NCBI RefSeq assembly: GCF_012569785.1
Contig: NZ_CP046202.1
Span: 394,440 to 458,439 of the forward strand
Reading direction: 5' to 3'
DNA from: Enterobacteriaceae endosymbiont of Donacia crassipes
Lineage (GTDB): Bacteria > Pseudomonadota > Gammaproteobacteria > Enterobacterales > Enterobacteriaceae
Length of the DNA: 64,000 nt
Part shown: positions 38,368-48,151 of the stretch, piece by piece
Numbering within the stretch: position 1 is the stretch's first letter
Layout of the letters: every line of letters begins with the position of its first letter
Notes under the pieces: model-generated
The model's database searches: none
What the model saw: only the letters and a program-made list of their open reading frames with translations
What the model was told of the DNA's origin: nothing
Made by a program: the position numbers and the translations under genes

Positions 38368-39465
38368 ATGTTAAAAAAAAAAGTTATAATTGCTATGTCT
38401 GGAGGAATAGATTCTTCTTTTTCTGCTTGGTTATTAAAAAAACAAAATTATCAAGTAGAAGGATTATTTATGAAAAATTGGGAAGAAGATGATATAAATA
38501 ATACTTGTAATAGTAAAACAGATCTATATCATGCAGAAATTATATGTAAAAAATTAAATATTCCTTTACATAAAATTAATTTTTCATTTGAATATTGGAA
38601 TTATGTTTTTAAAAATTTTCTTGATGAATATCAAAAAGGTAATACACCAAATCCAGATATTTTATGTAATAAAATTATTAAATTTAAATATTTTATGAAT
38701 TTTGCTATAAAAAATTTAAAAGCTGATTTTATCAGTACAGGACATTATGTCCGTTGTAAAAAAATTAAAAATCATATTTTTTTACTAAAAGGTTTAGATG
38801 ATGATAAAGATCAAAGTTATTTTTTATATACAATAAAAGAAAAACAATTAAAAAAAATTTTATTTCCTATAGGCGGTTTAAAAAAAAAAGAAGTAAGATA
38901 TTTTGCAAAAAAATTTAAATTTGTTAATGCATTTAAAAAAGATTCGATGGGAATTTGTTTTATAGGTAAAAAAAATTTTCCTAATTTTTTAAATAAATAT
39001 TTAACTTCTAAAGAAGGTAATATAACAGATATAAATGGCAAAATCATAGGAAAACATAAAGGTTTAATTCATTATACCATAGGACAAAGAAAACGAATCG
39101 GATTAGGTGGATCAATATTTTATGGAAATGAACCATGGTATGTATATAAAAAAGATATTAAAAATAATATTTTAATTGTTATACAAAATAAAGAAAATTT
39201 ACATTTGTATTTTATTGGATTAATAATAAAAAAAATTACTTGGATTACTAATGTTTCTAAAATAATAGAAAAAACATATATGATTAAAACTAGATATCGT
39301 CAAAAAGATATTAATTGTAAAATTATTTCTTTAAATAAAAATAAAATTAAAGTATATTTTTATACTCCTATTTCTAGTATTACACAAGGACAATCAGCTG
39401 TATTTTACTATCATAAAATTTGTTTAGGAGGTGGAATTATTGAAAAAGGAATACCATTAATTTAA
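38368..39465 (+). CDS. mnmA: tRNA-specific 2-thiouridylase MnmA
   Basis: The 365-residue enzyme (E. coli 368) has the PP-loop SGGIDSS at 11-17, FMKNWEEDD, the catalytic cysteine in NPDILCNKIIKF, FISTGHYVR, DDDKDQSYFLY, the second cysteine in GICFIG, and the C-terminal barrel ending GQSAVFYY. It thiolates wobble U34 of tRNAs for Lys, Glu and Gln using sulfur relayed by Tus proteins. It acts on the same base as MnmE/MnmG. potA follows after 115 bp; in E. coli mnmA is also near the pot operon. Confidence 0.97.
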   Translation: MLKKKVIIAMSGGIDSSFSAWLLKKQNYQVEGLFMKNWEEDDINNTCNSKTDLYHAEIICKKLNIPLHKINFSFEYWNYVFKNFLDEYQKGNTPNPDILCNKIIKFKYFMNFAIKNLKADFISTGHYVRCKKIKNHIFLLKGLDDDKDQSYFLYTIKEKQLKKILFPIGGLKKKEVRYFAKKFKFVNAFKKDSMGICFIGKKNFPNFLNKYLTSKEGNITDINGKIIGKHKGLIHYTIGQRKRIGLGGSIFYGNEPWYVYKKDIKNNILIVIQNKENLHLYFIGLIIKKITWITNVSKIIEKTYMIKTRYRQKDINCKIISLNKNKIKVYFYTPISSITQGQSAVFYYHKICLGGGIIEKGIPLI

Positions 39466-39519
39466 AATTATAAAAAAATATTTAAAATAATTTTTATTGA
39501 AAAATAAAATTTAATATTT

Positions 39520-39551
39520 AAAGTTATTATTTTAACTTTTTTAAAGTTAAA
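39520..39551 (+). promoter_or_regulatory. Mutually exclusive hairpins in the potA leader (candidate)
   Basis: Three segments lie in order: AAAGTTA (39520-39526), TTTAACTTT (39531-39539) and AAAGTTAAA (39543-39551). The middle segment is perfectly complementary to both neighbours, so two alternative hairpins are possible, ending about 30 nt before the potA ATG. This is the geometry of a switchable leader or of a plain terminator for mnmA. The function is not shown by the sequence. Confidence 0.4.
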
Positions 39552-39580
39552 TAAAAAATAATATTTTTTAGAGTATTATT

Positions 39581-40708
39581 ATGAAAAAAAAAATTTTTAA
39601 AAAAATATTAATTAATCTTATAAATGTTAATAAATCTTTTTATGGTAAAAAAATTATTTCTAATTTAAATTTAAGTATAAATGATGGAGAATTTATTACT
39701 TTATTAGGTCCTTCAGGTTGTGGTAAAACAACTATTATTCGTTTAATAGCTGGTTTAGAGAAAGTAGATAGTGGTACAATTATTTTAAATAATACAGAAA
39801 TAACAAAATATCCAGCTGAAAAAAGACAAATTAATACTGTTTTTCAAAGTTATGCATTATTTCCTCATATGTCTGTATTTGATAATATAGCTTTTGGATT
39901 AAGAATGCAAAAAAAAAACTATCAAGAAATAATTACTAAAGTAAAAAAAATTTTAGATATAGTACAATTAAAAAATTTTATGAATAGCAAACCACATGAA
40001 TTGTCTGGAGGACAACAACAAAGAGTAGCTATAGCAAGAGCAGTAATAAATCAACCAAAATTATTATTGCTTGATGAATCATTATCAGCTTTAGATTATA
40101 GATTACGAAAAAAAATGCAAAATGAATTAAAAGCATTACAAAGAAGATTAGGTATTACTTTTATTTTAGTAACACATAATCAGGAAGAAGCTTTAAGTAT
40201 ATCAGATAGAATTATTTTATTACGTAATGGTAAAATAGAACAAGATGGTACTCCTAGAGAAATATATGAAGAACCTAAAAATTTATTTGTTGCAAAATTT
40301 ATAGGAGATATTAATATATTTAATGCTTCTATTTTAGAAAAAATTAATAATAATAAATTTAAAGCTAATTTAGAAAATTTTATTTGTACTATAAAAGTAC
40401 CGTTTAATATTTTTCCAGGAGAAAAAATACATGTCTTATTAAGACCAGAAGACTTAAAAATAAAAAAAATTAACCAAAATACTAATGTAAATACAGGTTT
40501 AATAGGTTATATACAAGAAAAAAATTATAAAGGTATGACTTTAGAATCTATATTAAAACTTAATAATGGTAAAATTATTACTGTAAGTGAATTTTTTAAT
40601 GAAAATGATCCTTATGTTGATCATCCACTCAATCAAAAAATGTTAATTAATTGGATTGAAACATGGGAGATTGTATTGCCTTATGATCAAAATTATAAAA
40701 CATATTAA
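39581..40708 (+). CDS. potA: Spermidine/putrescine ABC transporter ATP-binding protein PotA
   Basis: The 375-residue ATPase (E. coli 378) has Walker [10 protein letters not shown] at 43-51, the Q-loop in [21 protein letters not shown], the signature [14 protein letters not shown], Walker [21 protein letters not shown] and the switch His in THNQEEAL. The C-terminal TOBE domain includes LLRPEDLKI. It powers polyamine import through PotB and PotC. The potB start overlaps its end. All ATPase motifs are intact. Confidence 0.96.
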   Translation: MKKKIFKKILINLINVNKSFYGKKIISNLNLSINDGEFITLLGPSGCGKTTIIRLIAGLEKVDSGTIILNNTEITKYPAEKRQINTVFQSYALFPHMSVFDNIAFGLRMQKKNYQEIITKVKKILDIVQLKNFMNSKPHELSGGQQQRVAIARAVINQPKLLLLDESLSALDYRLRKKMQNELKALQRRLGITFILVTHNQEEALSISDRIILLRNGKIEQDGTPREIYEEPKNLFVAKFIGDINIFNASILEKINNNKFKANLENFICTIKVPFNIFPGEKIHVLLRPEDLKIKKINQNTNVNTGLIGYIQEKNYKGMTLESILKLNNGKIITVSEFFNENDPYVDHPLNQKMLINWIETWEIVLPYDQNYKTY

Positions 40709-41549
40709 AAAAATTATAATTTTTTTAATTATTAGTTGGTTATTATTATTTATTTTTTTACCTAGTATAATACTAATTATTATTAGTTTTTTAAAAAAAG
40801 ATAATTATGATTCAATAATACTTTACTTTTCATTAAATAATTATTTAAAGTTATTTAATGATTTATATATTAAAGTATTTATAAATACTTTATTTATTTC
40901 ATTAATTACAACAGTAATATGTTTTTTAATAGGTTATCCATTTGCATGGTGTTTAACTAAAATATCTGCAAAAAAAAAATCTTTAATGTTATTTTTTCTA
41001 TTCTTACCTTTTTGGGTAAATTCTTTAATTAGAATATATTGTTTAAAAATTTTTTTAGGAATTAATGGATGGTTAAATAATATTTTACTATATTTAAAAA
41101 TTATTCATTATCCTATTCATATTATTTATACTCCTAGTGCTATTATTTTAGGATTAGTATATATTTTATTACCGTTTATGATAGTGCCAATATATTCTAG
41201 TTTTGAAAAATTAGATAAATTTTATATAGAAGCAGCAAAAGATTTAGGTGCTAAATCATGGAAAATTTTTTTTTATATAGTTATTCCTTTAACTACTTCA
41301 GGAATTATTGCAGGTTGTTTATTAGTTTTTTTACCTAGCATGGGGATGTTTTATATTTCTGATTTAATGGGTGGTTCTAAAAATTTATTAATTGGAAATA
41401 TAATTAAAAATCAATTTTTATATATTAGAGATTGGCCTTTAGGAGCAGCAACAAGTAATATAATAACATTATTTACTGGTATTTTTTTAATATTATATTT
41501 TAAAATTATAAATTTTTTAAGTAAAAAGGAATTTAAAAAAAATGTTTAA
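40683..41549 (+). CDS. potB: Spermidine/putrescine ABC transporter permease PotB
   Basis: I place the start at ATG 40683 (288 residues; E. coli PotB about 275-285), since the product then begins just before the first membrane segment; an ATG at 40656 is also in frame. About six membrane helices are predicted by eye. Family blocks include [30 protein letters not shown] and the cytoplasmic EAA loop [22 protein letters not shown], which contacts PotA. It overlaps the end of potA by 26 nt and the start of potC by 8 nt, which indicates a translationally coupled operon. Confidence 0.95.
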   Translation: MIKIIKHIKKIIIFLIISWLLLFIFLPSIILIIISFLKKDNYDSIILYFSLNNYLKLFNDLYIKVFINTLFISLITTVICFLIGYPFAWCLTKISAKKKSLMLFFLFLPFWVNSLIRIYCLKIFLGINGWLNNILLYLKIIHYPIHIIYTPSAIILGLVYILLPFMIVPIYSSFEKLDKFYIEAAKDLGAKSWKIFFYIVIPLTTSGIIAGCLLVFLPSMGMFYISDLMGGSKNLLIGNIIKNQFLYIRDWPLGAATSNIITLFTGIFLILYFKIINFLSKKEFKKNV

Positions 41550-42342
41550 ATATATATGTAGAATAATTTTTATAAATGTAATTTATTTATGGTTTTATAT
41601 ACCTATTATATTACTAATTATAAATTCTTTTAATTCATCACGCTTTGGAATTATATGGGAAGGATTTAGTACTAAATGGTATTTATTAACTATAAATAAT
41701 AATTCTTTATTAGAAGTTACATATCATTCTTTATGTATTAGTATTATTACAGCAACTTTTACAACTTTAATTGGTTTATTAACAGCTCTATCTTTACATT
41801 ATTATAATGTATATATCAAATCATTAATAAATACTTTATTATTTATAGTAATTATTTCTCCTGATATTGTGATGGGAATTTCTTTGTTATTATTATTTAT
41901 TTTATTAGATTTTCCTTTAGGATTTTGGTCTTTATTATTTGCTCATATTACTTTTTGTTTTCCATATGTAGTTATTAATATCTATTCTAGATTACAAAAT
42001 TTTGATAATCGTATAATAGAAGCTGCAAAAGATTTAGGTGCTAATGAAATTATTATTTTAACAAAAATAATATTACCTATAATTTTTCCTGTTATTATCT
42101 CTAGTTGGTTAATAAGTTTTGTTTTATCTATGGATGATATAACAATATCAACATTTGTAACTGGACCAGAATATGAAATTTTACCATTAAAAATCTATTC
42201 AATGGCAAAAATAGGTATTACTCCTGAAATTAATGTTTTAGCTACTATACTAATAGTAGTATCTTTATTCTTAGTAATTATAAGTAAAATTATTTTAGGT
42301 AAATATAAAATATTTAATGAAATAAATTCTTTATTAGATTAA
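41542..42342 (+). CDS. potC: Spermidine/putrescine ABC transporter permease PotC
   Basis: The 266-residue inner-membrane protein (E. coli 264) has about six membrane segments, FNSSRFGIIWEGFSTKWY near residue 30-47, and the EAA loop [20 protein letters not shown], followed by SFVLSMDDITISTFVTGP. It forms the translocation pore with PotB. In E. coli the next gene is potD, encoding the periplasmic binding protein; here potC is followed directly by the convergent mutM, so potD is lost or moved. Confidence 0.95.
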   Translation: MFKYICRIIFINVIYLWFYIPIILLIINSFNSSRFGIIWEGFSTKWYLLTINNNSLLEVTYHSLCISIITATFTTLIGLLTALSLHYYNVYIKSLINTLLFIVIISPDIVMGISLLLLFILLDFPLGFWSLLFAHITFCFPYVVINIYSRLQNFDNRIIEAAKDLGANEIIILTKIILPIIFPVIISSWLISFVLSMDDITISTFVTGPEYEILPLKIYSMAKIGITPEINVLATILIVVSLFLVIISKIILGKYKIFNEINSLLD

Positions 42343-42358
42343 TTATTTAATATGTACA

Positions 42359-43180
42359 TTATTTTTGGCATTTATAACAAAAAAAAGTACTTCTATTTCT
42401 TTGATTTATTTTAATAATTTTTGTATAACATATCTTACATAATTTATTTTTTTTTCCATAAACATATAAATACTTAGAATAAGTACCAATATTATTATCA
42501 GGTAATCTATAATCAATAATGGTAGAACCCCCATATTTTATAGATTGACTTAAAATATATTTAATATTTTTTACTAAAAATGTAATTTCTTTAAAACTTA
42601 AAGTACTAGAGTTGCGTGTAGGTAATATATTTGATATAAATAATGATTCATTTGCATATATATTACCTATTCCTGTTACAATTTTATTATCCATTATTAA
42701 TATTTTAATAGGAAGATTTTTTTTTTTACTAATATTATATAAATATAAATTATTAAATTCATTAGTTAATGGTTCAAAACCTAATTTTTTTAAAAAAATA
42801 TTTGTTTTATAATTTTTTTTTTCCCACAACCAAAATCCAAATTTTCTTATATCTGTATATCTTAAAATTAAATTATTATCAATAATTAAATCAATATGAT
42901 CATGTTTATGATATTGAAAAGAATTTTTTATATTATTTAGTAAAAATAACTTTCCTGTCATACCTAAATGAATAATAATTGTATTATTTATTAAAATTAA
43001 TAAAATATATCTTCCTCTTCTTTTAATATTTAAAATTTTTTGATTATTTATTTCAATAATTTCATTAGGAATAATATATTTTAATTTTTTAACTCTAATA
43101 ATAGAATAATTAATTATTTTACCTTTTAACAAAGGTTGTATCATATTTTTAATAACTTCTACTTCAGGTAATTCAGGCAT
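42359..43180 (-). CDS. mutM: Formamidopyrimidine-DNA glycosylase MutM
   Basis: The 273-residue protein (E. coli 269) starts MPELPEVE, which supplies the N-terminal proline nucleophile and Glu3. The lesion and helix-two-turn-helix elements are present (HLGMTGKLF, DIRKFGFW, GIGNIYANESLF), and the C-terminal zinc finger has CKIC and CYKC. It removes 8-oxoguanine and opens the abasic site in base excision repair. It begins 5 nt after the mnmE stop, so it is probably co-transcribed with mnmE. Confidence 0.97.
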   Translation of the reverse strand: MPELPEVEVIKNMIQPLLKGKIINYSIIRVKKLKYIIPNEIIEINNQKILNIKRRGRYILLILINNTIIIHLGMTGKLFLLNNIKNSFQYHKHDHIDLIIDNNLILRYTDIRKFGFWLWEKKNYKTNIFLKKLGFEPLTNEFNNLYLYNISKKKNLPIKILIMDNKIVTGIGNIYANESLFISNILPTRNSSTLSFKEITFLVKNIKYILSQSIKYGGSTIIDYRLPDNNIGTYSKYLYVYGKKNKLCKICYTKIIKINQRNRSTFFCYKCQK

Positions 43181-43185
43181 AATAA

Positions 43186-44553
43186 TTATTTACCAACACA
43201 AAATTGTGAAAAAATATTATCTAATAAATCTTTAGAAGTAAATTCTCCGGTAATTAAATCTAAATCTTTTTGTATTAATCTTAAATCTTCAGCTATTAAT
43301 TCTAATGAATAAGTTTTTAAAAAGTTTTTTTGTCCTTTAATTAATAATTTATTAATAGAATTTAAAGAATCTATATATCTTGCTCTAGCGGTAAATTGAT
43401 CTTCATTACTATTAGTATTCACAATATTTTTATTTATAAAATTTGCTAAAATAGATATTCCTTTTTTATTTTTTACAGATAATTTTATAATTACATAATA
43501 ATTTTGATGAATGATTTCTGAATTACTATTTGTAATATCAATTTTATTACGTATAATAATAATAGGAATTTTTTTTAAAAAATTTTTTAAATATTTTTTA
43601 ATTATTTGAGATAAAATATTTTCTGATATTTGATCTTCTACTACTAAAAATATATAATTTGCATTTTTTATCTCTTGAAATGTTTTTTCTATACCTATAA
43701 CTTCAATTTTATTTGTAGTATTTCTAATGCCTGCTGTATCAATAATCTCTATTGGTACTGAATTAACATAAATTTTTTCATGTAAAATATCTCTAGTAGT
43801 ACCAGGAATATCAGTTACTATAGAAACATTTTTATTAGTAATCAAATTCATTAAACTAGATTTTCCAGAATTAGGAGGTCCAATTAACACTATTTTAATT
43901 CCTTCTTTAATTTTTATTCCATTTTTTACATATTGTATAATTTTTATTAAAAATTTTAATGATTTTTTTATTTTTATTAAAATTTTTTTACAAAAAATAG
44001 AAAAATTATTTTCATGATTAAATTCTAAAAAAGATTCTATTTTTATTCTCATATCAATAATTAAATCTTTAAAATTTTTTAATAATAATGAAAATTTACC
44101 ATTCATTAAATTCATTGCAGAAAAAATAGCTTGTTTAGAATTAGCAGAAATAATATCAGCAATTGCTTCAGCTTGAGTCAAATCTATTTTTTTATTTAAA
44201 AAAGCTCTTTTAGAAAATTCTCCTGGATATGCAATCCTCACACCATTAATATGTGTTATTATATCATTGATTAATAAATCAATTAATATTGCATTACCAT
44301 GACATTGTAATTCTAAAATATCTTCTCCAGTAAAAGAATCAGGTTTAGGAAACCATAATACAATACCTTTATCTATAATTTTATTTTTATAAAAAAATGG
44401 TAAATAATATGCATATCTTGGTTTTATATATTTCAATTTTAATGTATGTTTAATTACATTAATAACTTTATTACCAGATATTCTAATAACCCCTATACTA
44501 CCTTGTCCTAAAGGAGTAGCTCTTGCGATTATTGTATAATATTGTTTTTCCAT
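43186..44553 (-). CDS. mnmE: tRNA modification GTPase MnmE (TrmE)
   Basis: The 455-residue protein (E. coli 454) has an N-terminal folate-binding domain (ATPLGQGSIGVIRISG, PGEFSKRAFLNKKIDLTQAEAIADII), an inserted G domain (GPPNSGKSSLMN near 224-235, DIPGTTRD, DTAGIR, NKID) and the C-terminal CVGK with the conserved cysteine. With MnmG it modifies wobble uridine 34. It follows yidC by 16 nt in the conserved rpmH-rnpA-yidC-mnmE order. Confidence 0.97.
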   Translation of the reverse strand: MEKQYYTIIARATPLGQGSIGVIRISGNKVINVIKHTLKLKYIKPRYAYYLPFFYKNKIIDKGIVLWFPKPDSFTGEDILELQCHGNAILIDLLINDIITHINGVRIAYPGEFSKRAFLNKKIDLTQAEAIADIISANSKQAIFSAMNLMNGKFSLLLKNFKDLIIDMRIKIESFLEFNHENNFSIFCKKILIKIKKSLKFLIKIIQYVKNGIKIKEGIKIVLIGPPNSGKSSLMNLITNKNVSIVTDIPGTTRDILHEKIYVNSVPIEIIDTAGIRNTTNKIEVIGIEKTFQEIKNANYIFLVVEDQISENILSQIIKKYLKNFLKKIPIIIIRNKIDITNSNSEIIHQNYYVIIKLSVKNKKGISILANFINKNIVNTNSNEDQFTARARYIDSLNSINKLLIKGQKNFLKTYSLELIAEDLRLIQKDLDLITGEFTSKDLLDNIFSQFCVGK

Positions 44554-44569
44554 AAATTTTTAAATTTAA

Positions 44570-46222
44570 TTATGAAATTTTATAATTTTTATTATTTATT
44601 TGATACATAATCCATTTTTGTTGCAAAATAGTAATTAAATTATTTATTATATAATATAAAACTAATCCAGAAGGAAGCCATAAAAAAAAGAAACTAAAAA
44701 TAATAGGCATTATATATGTAAATTTATTTTGTATAAAATTATTTTTATCAAATTTAGTTTGAGAAAAATATTGTATAACTAACATAGTAATACTCATTAT
44801 TATTGGTAAAATATAATATGGATCTTCTGATGACAAATCTTGTATCCAAAAAAGAAATTTAGCATGTCTTAATTCAATTGAACTAATTAACATATAATAT
44901 AAAGCTAAAAAAATAGGCATTTGTATAATAAATGGAAAAAATCCAGCAAAAGGATTTAAATTTTCCCTTTTATATAATAAAATTATTTCTTTACTAAGAC
45001 GTTCCTTATTATTAGCAAATTTTTCTTTTATTTTTTGTATTTCTGGTTGTAAATCATTTATTTTAGTAATAGTTATATACTGTTTTTTAGATAAAGGATA
45101 TGTTAATACCCTTATTATAATAGTAATTATAATAATTGAAATTCCCCAATTTTTTACTATACTAAAAATAAAATTTAATAATTGAAATAATAATTTTGAT
45201 AAAAATCCTAAAAAACCATAATCTATGGTTAAATCTAAAAAAGGTACTATCTGAGACATTGTTGCTTGAATTTTAGGTCCTATCCATAATTGAGATGTAA
45301 AATTATGTTTTTGTCCTGGTAAAATTAAATAAAATGGAGATTTAAAACCAATACTAATAATATTATTAAATATTTTTTTTATATAAACAGTATTTTCTTT
45401 AGAAAAATTAGGTAAAATCCAAACTGAAGTAAAATACTGTTGTAACATAGCTATCCATCCAGTATAAGTTTTAAATTGTATGTTTTTTTTTTTTAAAATA
45501 TAAGGAAATTTATATTTCTTAAATTTTGTTTCTTTTGTTGAAAAAGCTACCCCATCAAATGTTTTTATAGTAACATTATTATGTTTTTTATCTAAATATT
45601 TTTGAGGAGTAACGCTTGATTTATCTATTTGGCCAAAAATACCTATACTAATAGGTTGTTTATTATTTAAATTAAAAATTTGATGATTAATTTTAATTAA
45701 ATAACTTCCTTTTGTAAAAATAAAAGTTTTTATATATAAAATATTATTTTTTATGAAAAAAAAAGGTATTTTTAATATATTTTTATTTTTTTTAAATGTA
45801 AAAAAGTTTGAACTTGTAAAAAATTTAGAATTTTTATAAAAATTAATATCTTTTCCTAATTTATTATTTTTTATAACACCACTTGTTACTTGATAAACAA
45901 AATCAGTATTTTTTCTTAATAAAGTAAAAAATTTTTTAGAATGTAATTTTTCAAAATAGTCTAATAATTGTACTTTTTCAATATTACCCCCATAAGGGTT
46001 AATAGATATAAAAAATTTATCTGTTTTAATCAAAACATTATCTTTTTTTATGTCTTTAAAGAAAATCTTAGATTGCTTATCTAGATGAGTGTCATTATCA
46101 ATATTAATAGTATTTTTTATTGTATTATTTTTTGTATAATTATATATTATTTTCCAATTATTTAAAATAATAAAAAAAAACAAACAAAAAATAATTAAAA
46201 AAATATTATTTTTTGAATTCAT
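44570..46222 (-). CDS. yidC: Membrane protein insertase YidC
   Basis: The 550-residue protein (E. coli 548) has an N-terminal membrane segment (FLIIFCLFFFIILNNW), a large periplasmic domain, and the conserved core from about residue 345: NWGISIIIITIIIRVLTYPLSKKQY with the cytoplasmic Arg, then NPFAGFFPFIIQMPIFLALYYML and LPSGLVLYYIINNLITILQQ. It inserts inner-membrane proteins alone or with SecYEG. The small gene yidD that normally lies before it is absent; only 78 bp separate it from rnpA. Confidence 0.97.
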   Translation of the reverse strand: MNSKNNIFLIIFCLFFFIILNNWKIIYNYTKNNTIKNTINIDNDTHLDKQSKIFFKDIKKDNVLIKTDKFFISINPYGGNIEKVQLLDYFEKLHSKKFFTLLRKNTDFVYQVTSGVIKNNKLGKDINFYKNSKFFTSSNFFTFKKNKNILKIPFFFIKNNILYIKTFIFTKGSYLIKINHQIFNLNNKQPISIGIFGQIDKSSVTPQKYLDKKHNNVTIKTFDGVAFSTKETKFKKYKFPYILKKKNIQFKTYTGWIAMLQQYFTSVWILPNFSKENTVYIKKIFNNIISIGFKSPFYLILPGQKHNFTSQLWIGPKIQATMSQIVPFLDLTIDYGFLGFLSKLLFQLLNFIFSIVKNWGISIIIITIIIRVLTYPLSKKQYITITKINDLQPEIQKIKEKFANNKERLSKEIILLYKRENLNPFAGFFPFIIQMPIFLALYYMLISSIELRHAKFLFWIQDLSSEDPYYILPIIMSITMLVIQYFSQTKFDKNNFIQNKFTYIMPIIFSFFFLWLPSGLVLYYIINNLITILQQKWIMYQINNKNYKIS

Positions 46223-46300
46223 TATTCATATTCTCATTTTTTTTGTTAAAAATATAAATTTAATTATAACGTAAAACAACAAGTTTAGCCTATTTTTATA

Positions 46301-46651
46301 TTAAATTATTTTTCTAAAATTTAACCATATATTTTTTAAATATTTTTTAAAATAAAAAATATCAATTTTTAATATGTTTTTATTATATAAAATAATAATA
46401 TAATCTCTATTAAAAAAATAATATTGATTTAAACGAAAATATTCACGAATTATTCTTTTAAATTTATTTCTAATATATGTTTTACGAACTATTTTTTTAG
46501 GAATAATTATACCTATTCTAGAATATTGAATATTATTTTTTTTATTTAATATAATAAAATATAAATTATTTAATCTATTATTTTTTTTAAAAATTGAATT
46601 AAAATTTAATGAAGTTAAACGTTTATTTTTTGTAAAATTAAAATTAAACAT
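46301..46651 (-). CDS. rnpA: Ribonuclease P protein component
   Basis: The 116-residue basic protein (E. coli 119) has the RnpA signature RTYIRNKFKRIIREYFRLNQ near 57-76, with RLTSLNFNSIFKKNNR at the N-terminus and a GIIIPKK strand. It assists the RNase P RNA (not in this window) in tRNA 5' maturation, and possibly in tmRNA 5' processing. It starts 2 nt after the rpmH stop, the usual coupling. Confidence 0.95.
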   Translation of the reverse strand: MFNFNFTKNKRLTSLNFNSIFKKNNRLNNLYFIILNKKNNIQYSRIGIIIPKKIVRKTYIRNKFKRIIREYFRLNQYYFFNRDYIIILYNKNILKIDIFYFKKYLKNIWLNFRKII

Positions 46652-46653
46652 TT

Positions 46654-46806
46654 TTATTTAAATTTTTTATCTGAAACACTTAAATAAATACGTTTTTTAG
46701 TACGACGACGATTTATAATTTTTCTACCATTTTTTGTTTTCATTCTACATCTAAAACCATGGGATCTATTTCTTTTTAATATAGATGGTTGAAAAGTACG
46801 TTTCAT
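46654..46806 (-). CDS. rpmH: 50S ribosomal protein L34
   Basis: The gene encodes 50 residues starting [20 protein letters not shown], then [19 protein letters not shown], the typical L34 sequence. The E. coli protein has 46 residues; the C-terminal tail differs. It is the first gene of the rpmH-rnpA-yidC-mnmE-mutM run. The divergent gene across a 188-bp spacer is dnaN, where dnaA is normally found. Confidence 0.97.
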   Translation of the reverse strand: MKRTFQPSILKRNRSHGFRCRMKTKNGRKIINRRRTKKRIYLSVSDKKFK

Positions 46807-46994
46807 TTAGTTTACACCTATACTTATATAATATATAATTATTATATACATAAAATAATTTTTTTATACATATTTTTTTATTATTTCAAATTAAAAAATT
46901 ATATATTTATTTTAAGTTTGACCGTAAAATATATAGTATATTATTGTATATAAATTATAATTTTATATTGTGTATTTTTTTTAAAATAAGAATT
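46807..46994. other. Spacer between rpmH and dnaN where dnaA is normally located
   Basis: This 188-bp AT-rich spacer contains no coding frame and no sequence I recognise as a dnaA remnant or canonical DnaA box. It must hold the promoters for rpmH and dnaN. In many bacteria the origin lies by dnaA; whether this spacer acts as an origin is unknown. Confidence 0.7.
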
Positions 46995-48116
46995 ATGGAA
47001 AATAATATTATTATTAATAGAGAATTAATAATTAAACCATTACAATATGTTACTAATATTGTTAGTAATAAATCTTTACATCCTAATCTTAGTAATATTT
47101 TAATAAAAATTTTAGATAATGGAATTGTATTATTTAAAAGTACTAATCTAGAAATAGAAATTACATCTTTTATTAAAAATAAATATTTAAATAAAAAATA
47201 TTCTGTTATTATTCAAGGAAAAAAATTTTATAATATATGTCGTTCTTTTCCTAAAAAAAATGATATAAAAATAGTATTTAATATAAATAAAATGATTATT
47301 TCTACAAAAAATTGTCATTTTACAATAACTACTTTACCTGCAAATAATTTTCCAAATATAAGTTTTTTAAAACATGATATAGAATTTAATTTAACAAATA
47401 AAATATTAAAAAATTTTATATATGCTACTTATTTTTCAATAGCAGATAACGATGTAAGAAAATATTTAAATGGATTATTTTTGCAAATTAAAAATAATGT
47501 TTTAAATATTGTATCAACTGATGGACATAGATTATCTTTTTATAAATATATTTTAGATAAAAATATTATAAATTATAGTGTTATAATTCCTCGTAAAAGT
47601 ATTTTTGAATTATCTAAATTAATTAATAATACTAATGAATTAGTTAATATTAAAATTAATAATAATAATATTTGTTTTACTTTTAAAAATTTAAAATTTA
47701 TATCTAAATTAATTACAAGTAATTTTCCTGACTATAAAGAAATTATACCTAAATCATTCTATCAAATAATTAAAATTGATCGTGTTTTATTTAAAAATGC
47801 TTTAAATAGAATTTCTATTTTAGTAAATGAAAGAACAAAAGGAGTAAATTTATTATTAAATAATAAAAACTTAAAAATTTTTACTAATAATATTAATAAT
47901 GAAAAAGCTGAAGAAGTATTAAAAATAGAAAAATTTCAAAATAAAAAAACAAATGATATTCAAATATCATTTAATATTAATTATTTAATTGATGTTATTA
48001 ATATATTAGAAAGTAATTTTATTAAATTATCTTTTATTGATAGTATTTCTAGTATTAAAATAGAAGATAATTATGATAAAAATAAAATTTACTTAATTAT
48101 GCCAATGAAAATATAA
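46995..48116 (+). CDS. dnaN: DNA polymerase III sliding clamp (beta subunit)
   Basis: I start at ATG 46995 (MENNIIINRELIIKPLQ), which gives 373 residues (E. coli 366) and matches the family start; an upstream in-frame ATG at 46944 would add 17 unmatched hydrophobic residues. Three clamp domains follow, with LPANNFPNIS, STDGHRLSFYKY near residue 175, SNFPDYKEIIPK and the C-terminal YLIMPMKI, which binds polymerase partners. It is the ring processivity factor of replication. dnaA upstream and recF downstream are missing; gyrB starts 35 nt after it. Confidence 0.96.
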   Translation: MENNIIINRELIIKPLQYVTNIVSNKSLHPNLSNILIKILDNGIVLFKSTNLEIEITSFIKNKYLNKKYSVIIQGKKFYNICRSFPKKNDIKIVFNINKMIISTKNCHFTITTLPANNFPNISFLKHDIEFNLTNKILKNFIYATYFSIADNDVRKYLNGLFLQIKNNVLNIVSTDGHRLSFYKYILDKNIINYSVIIPRKSIFELSKLINNTNELVNIKINNNNICFTFKNLKFISKLITSNFPDYKEIIPKSFYQIIKIDRVLFKNALNRISILVNERTKGVNLLLNNKNLKIFTNNINNEKAEEVLKIEKFQNKKTNDIQISFNINYLIDVINILESNFIKLSFIDSISSIKIEDNYDKNKIYLIMPMKI

Positions 48117-48151
48117 ATTTTATTTAATTTTAAAAAAAATGAGAGTTAAAT

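Noticed and set aside
46944..46994. An upstream in-frame ATG extending DnaN by 17 residues
   Set aside because: The extra residues are hydrophobic and unmatched in the clamp family. The ATG at 46995 gives the usual N-terminus.
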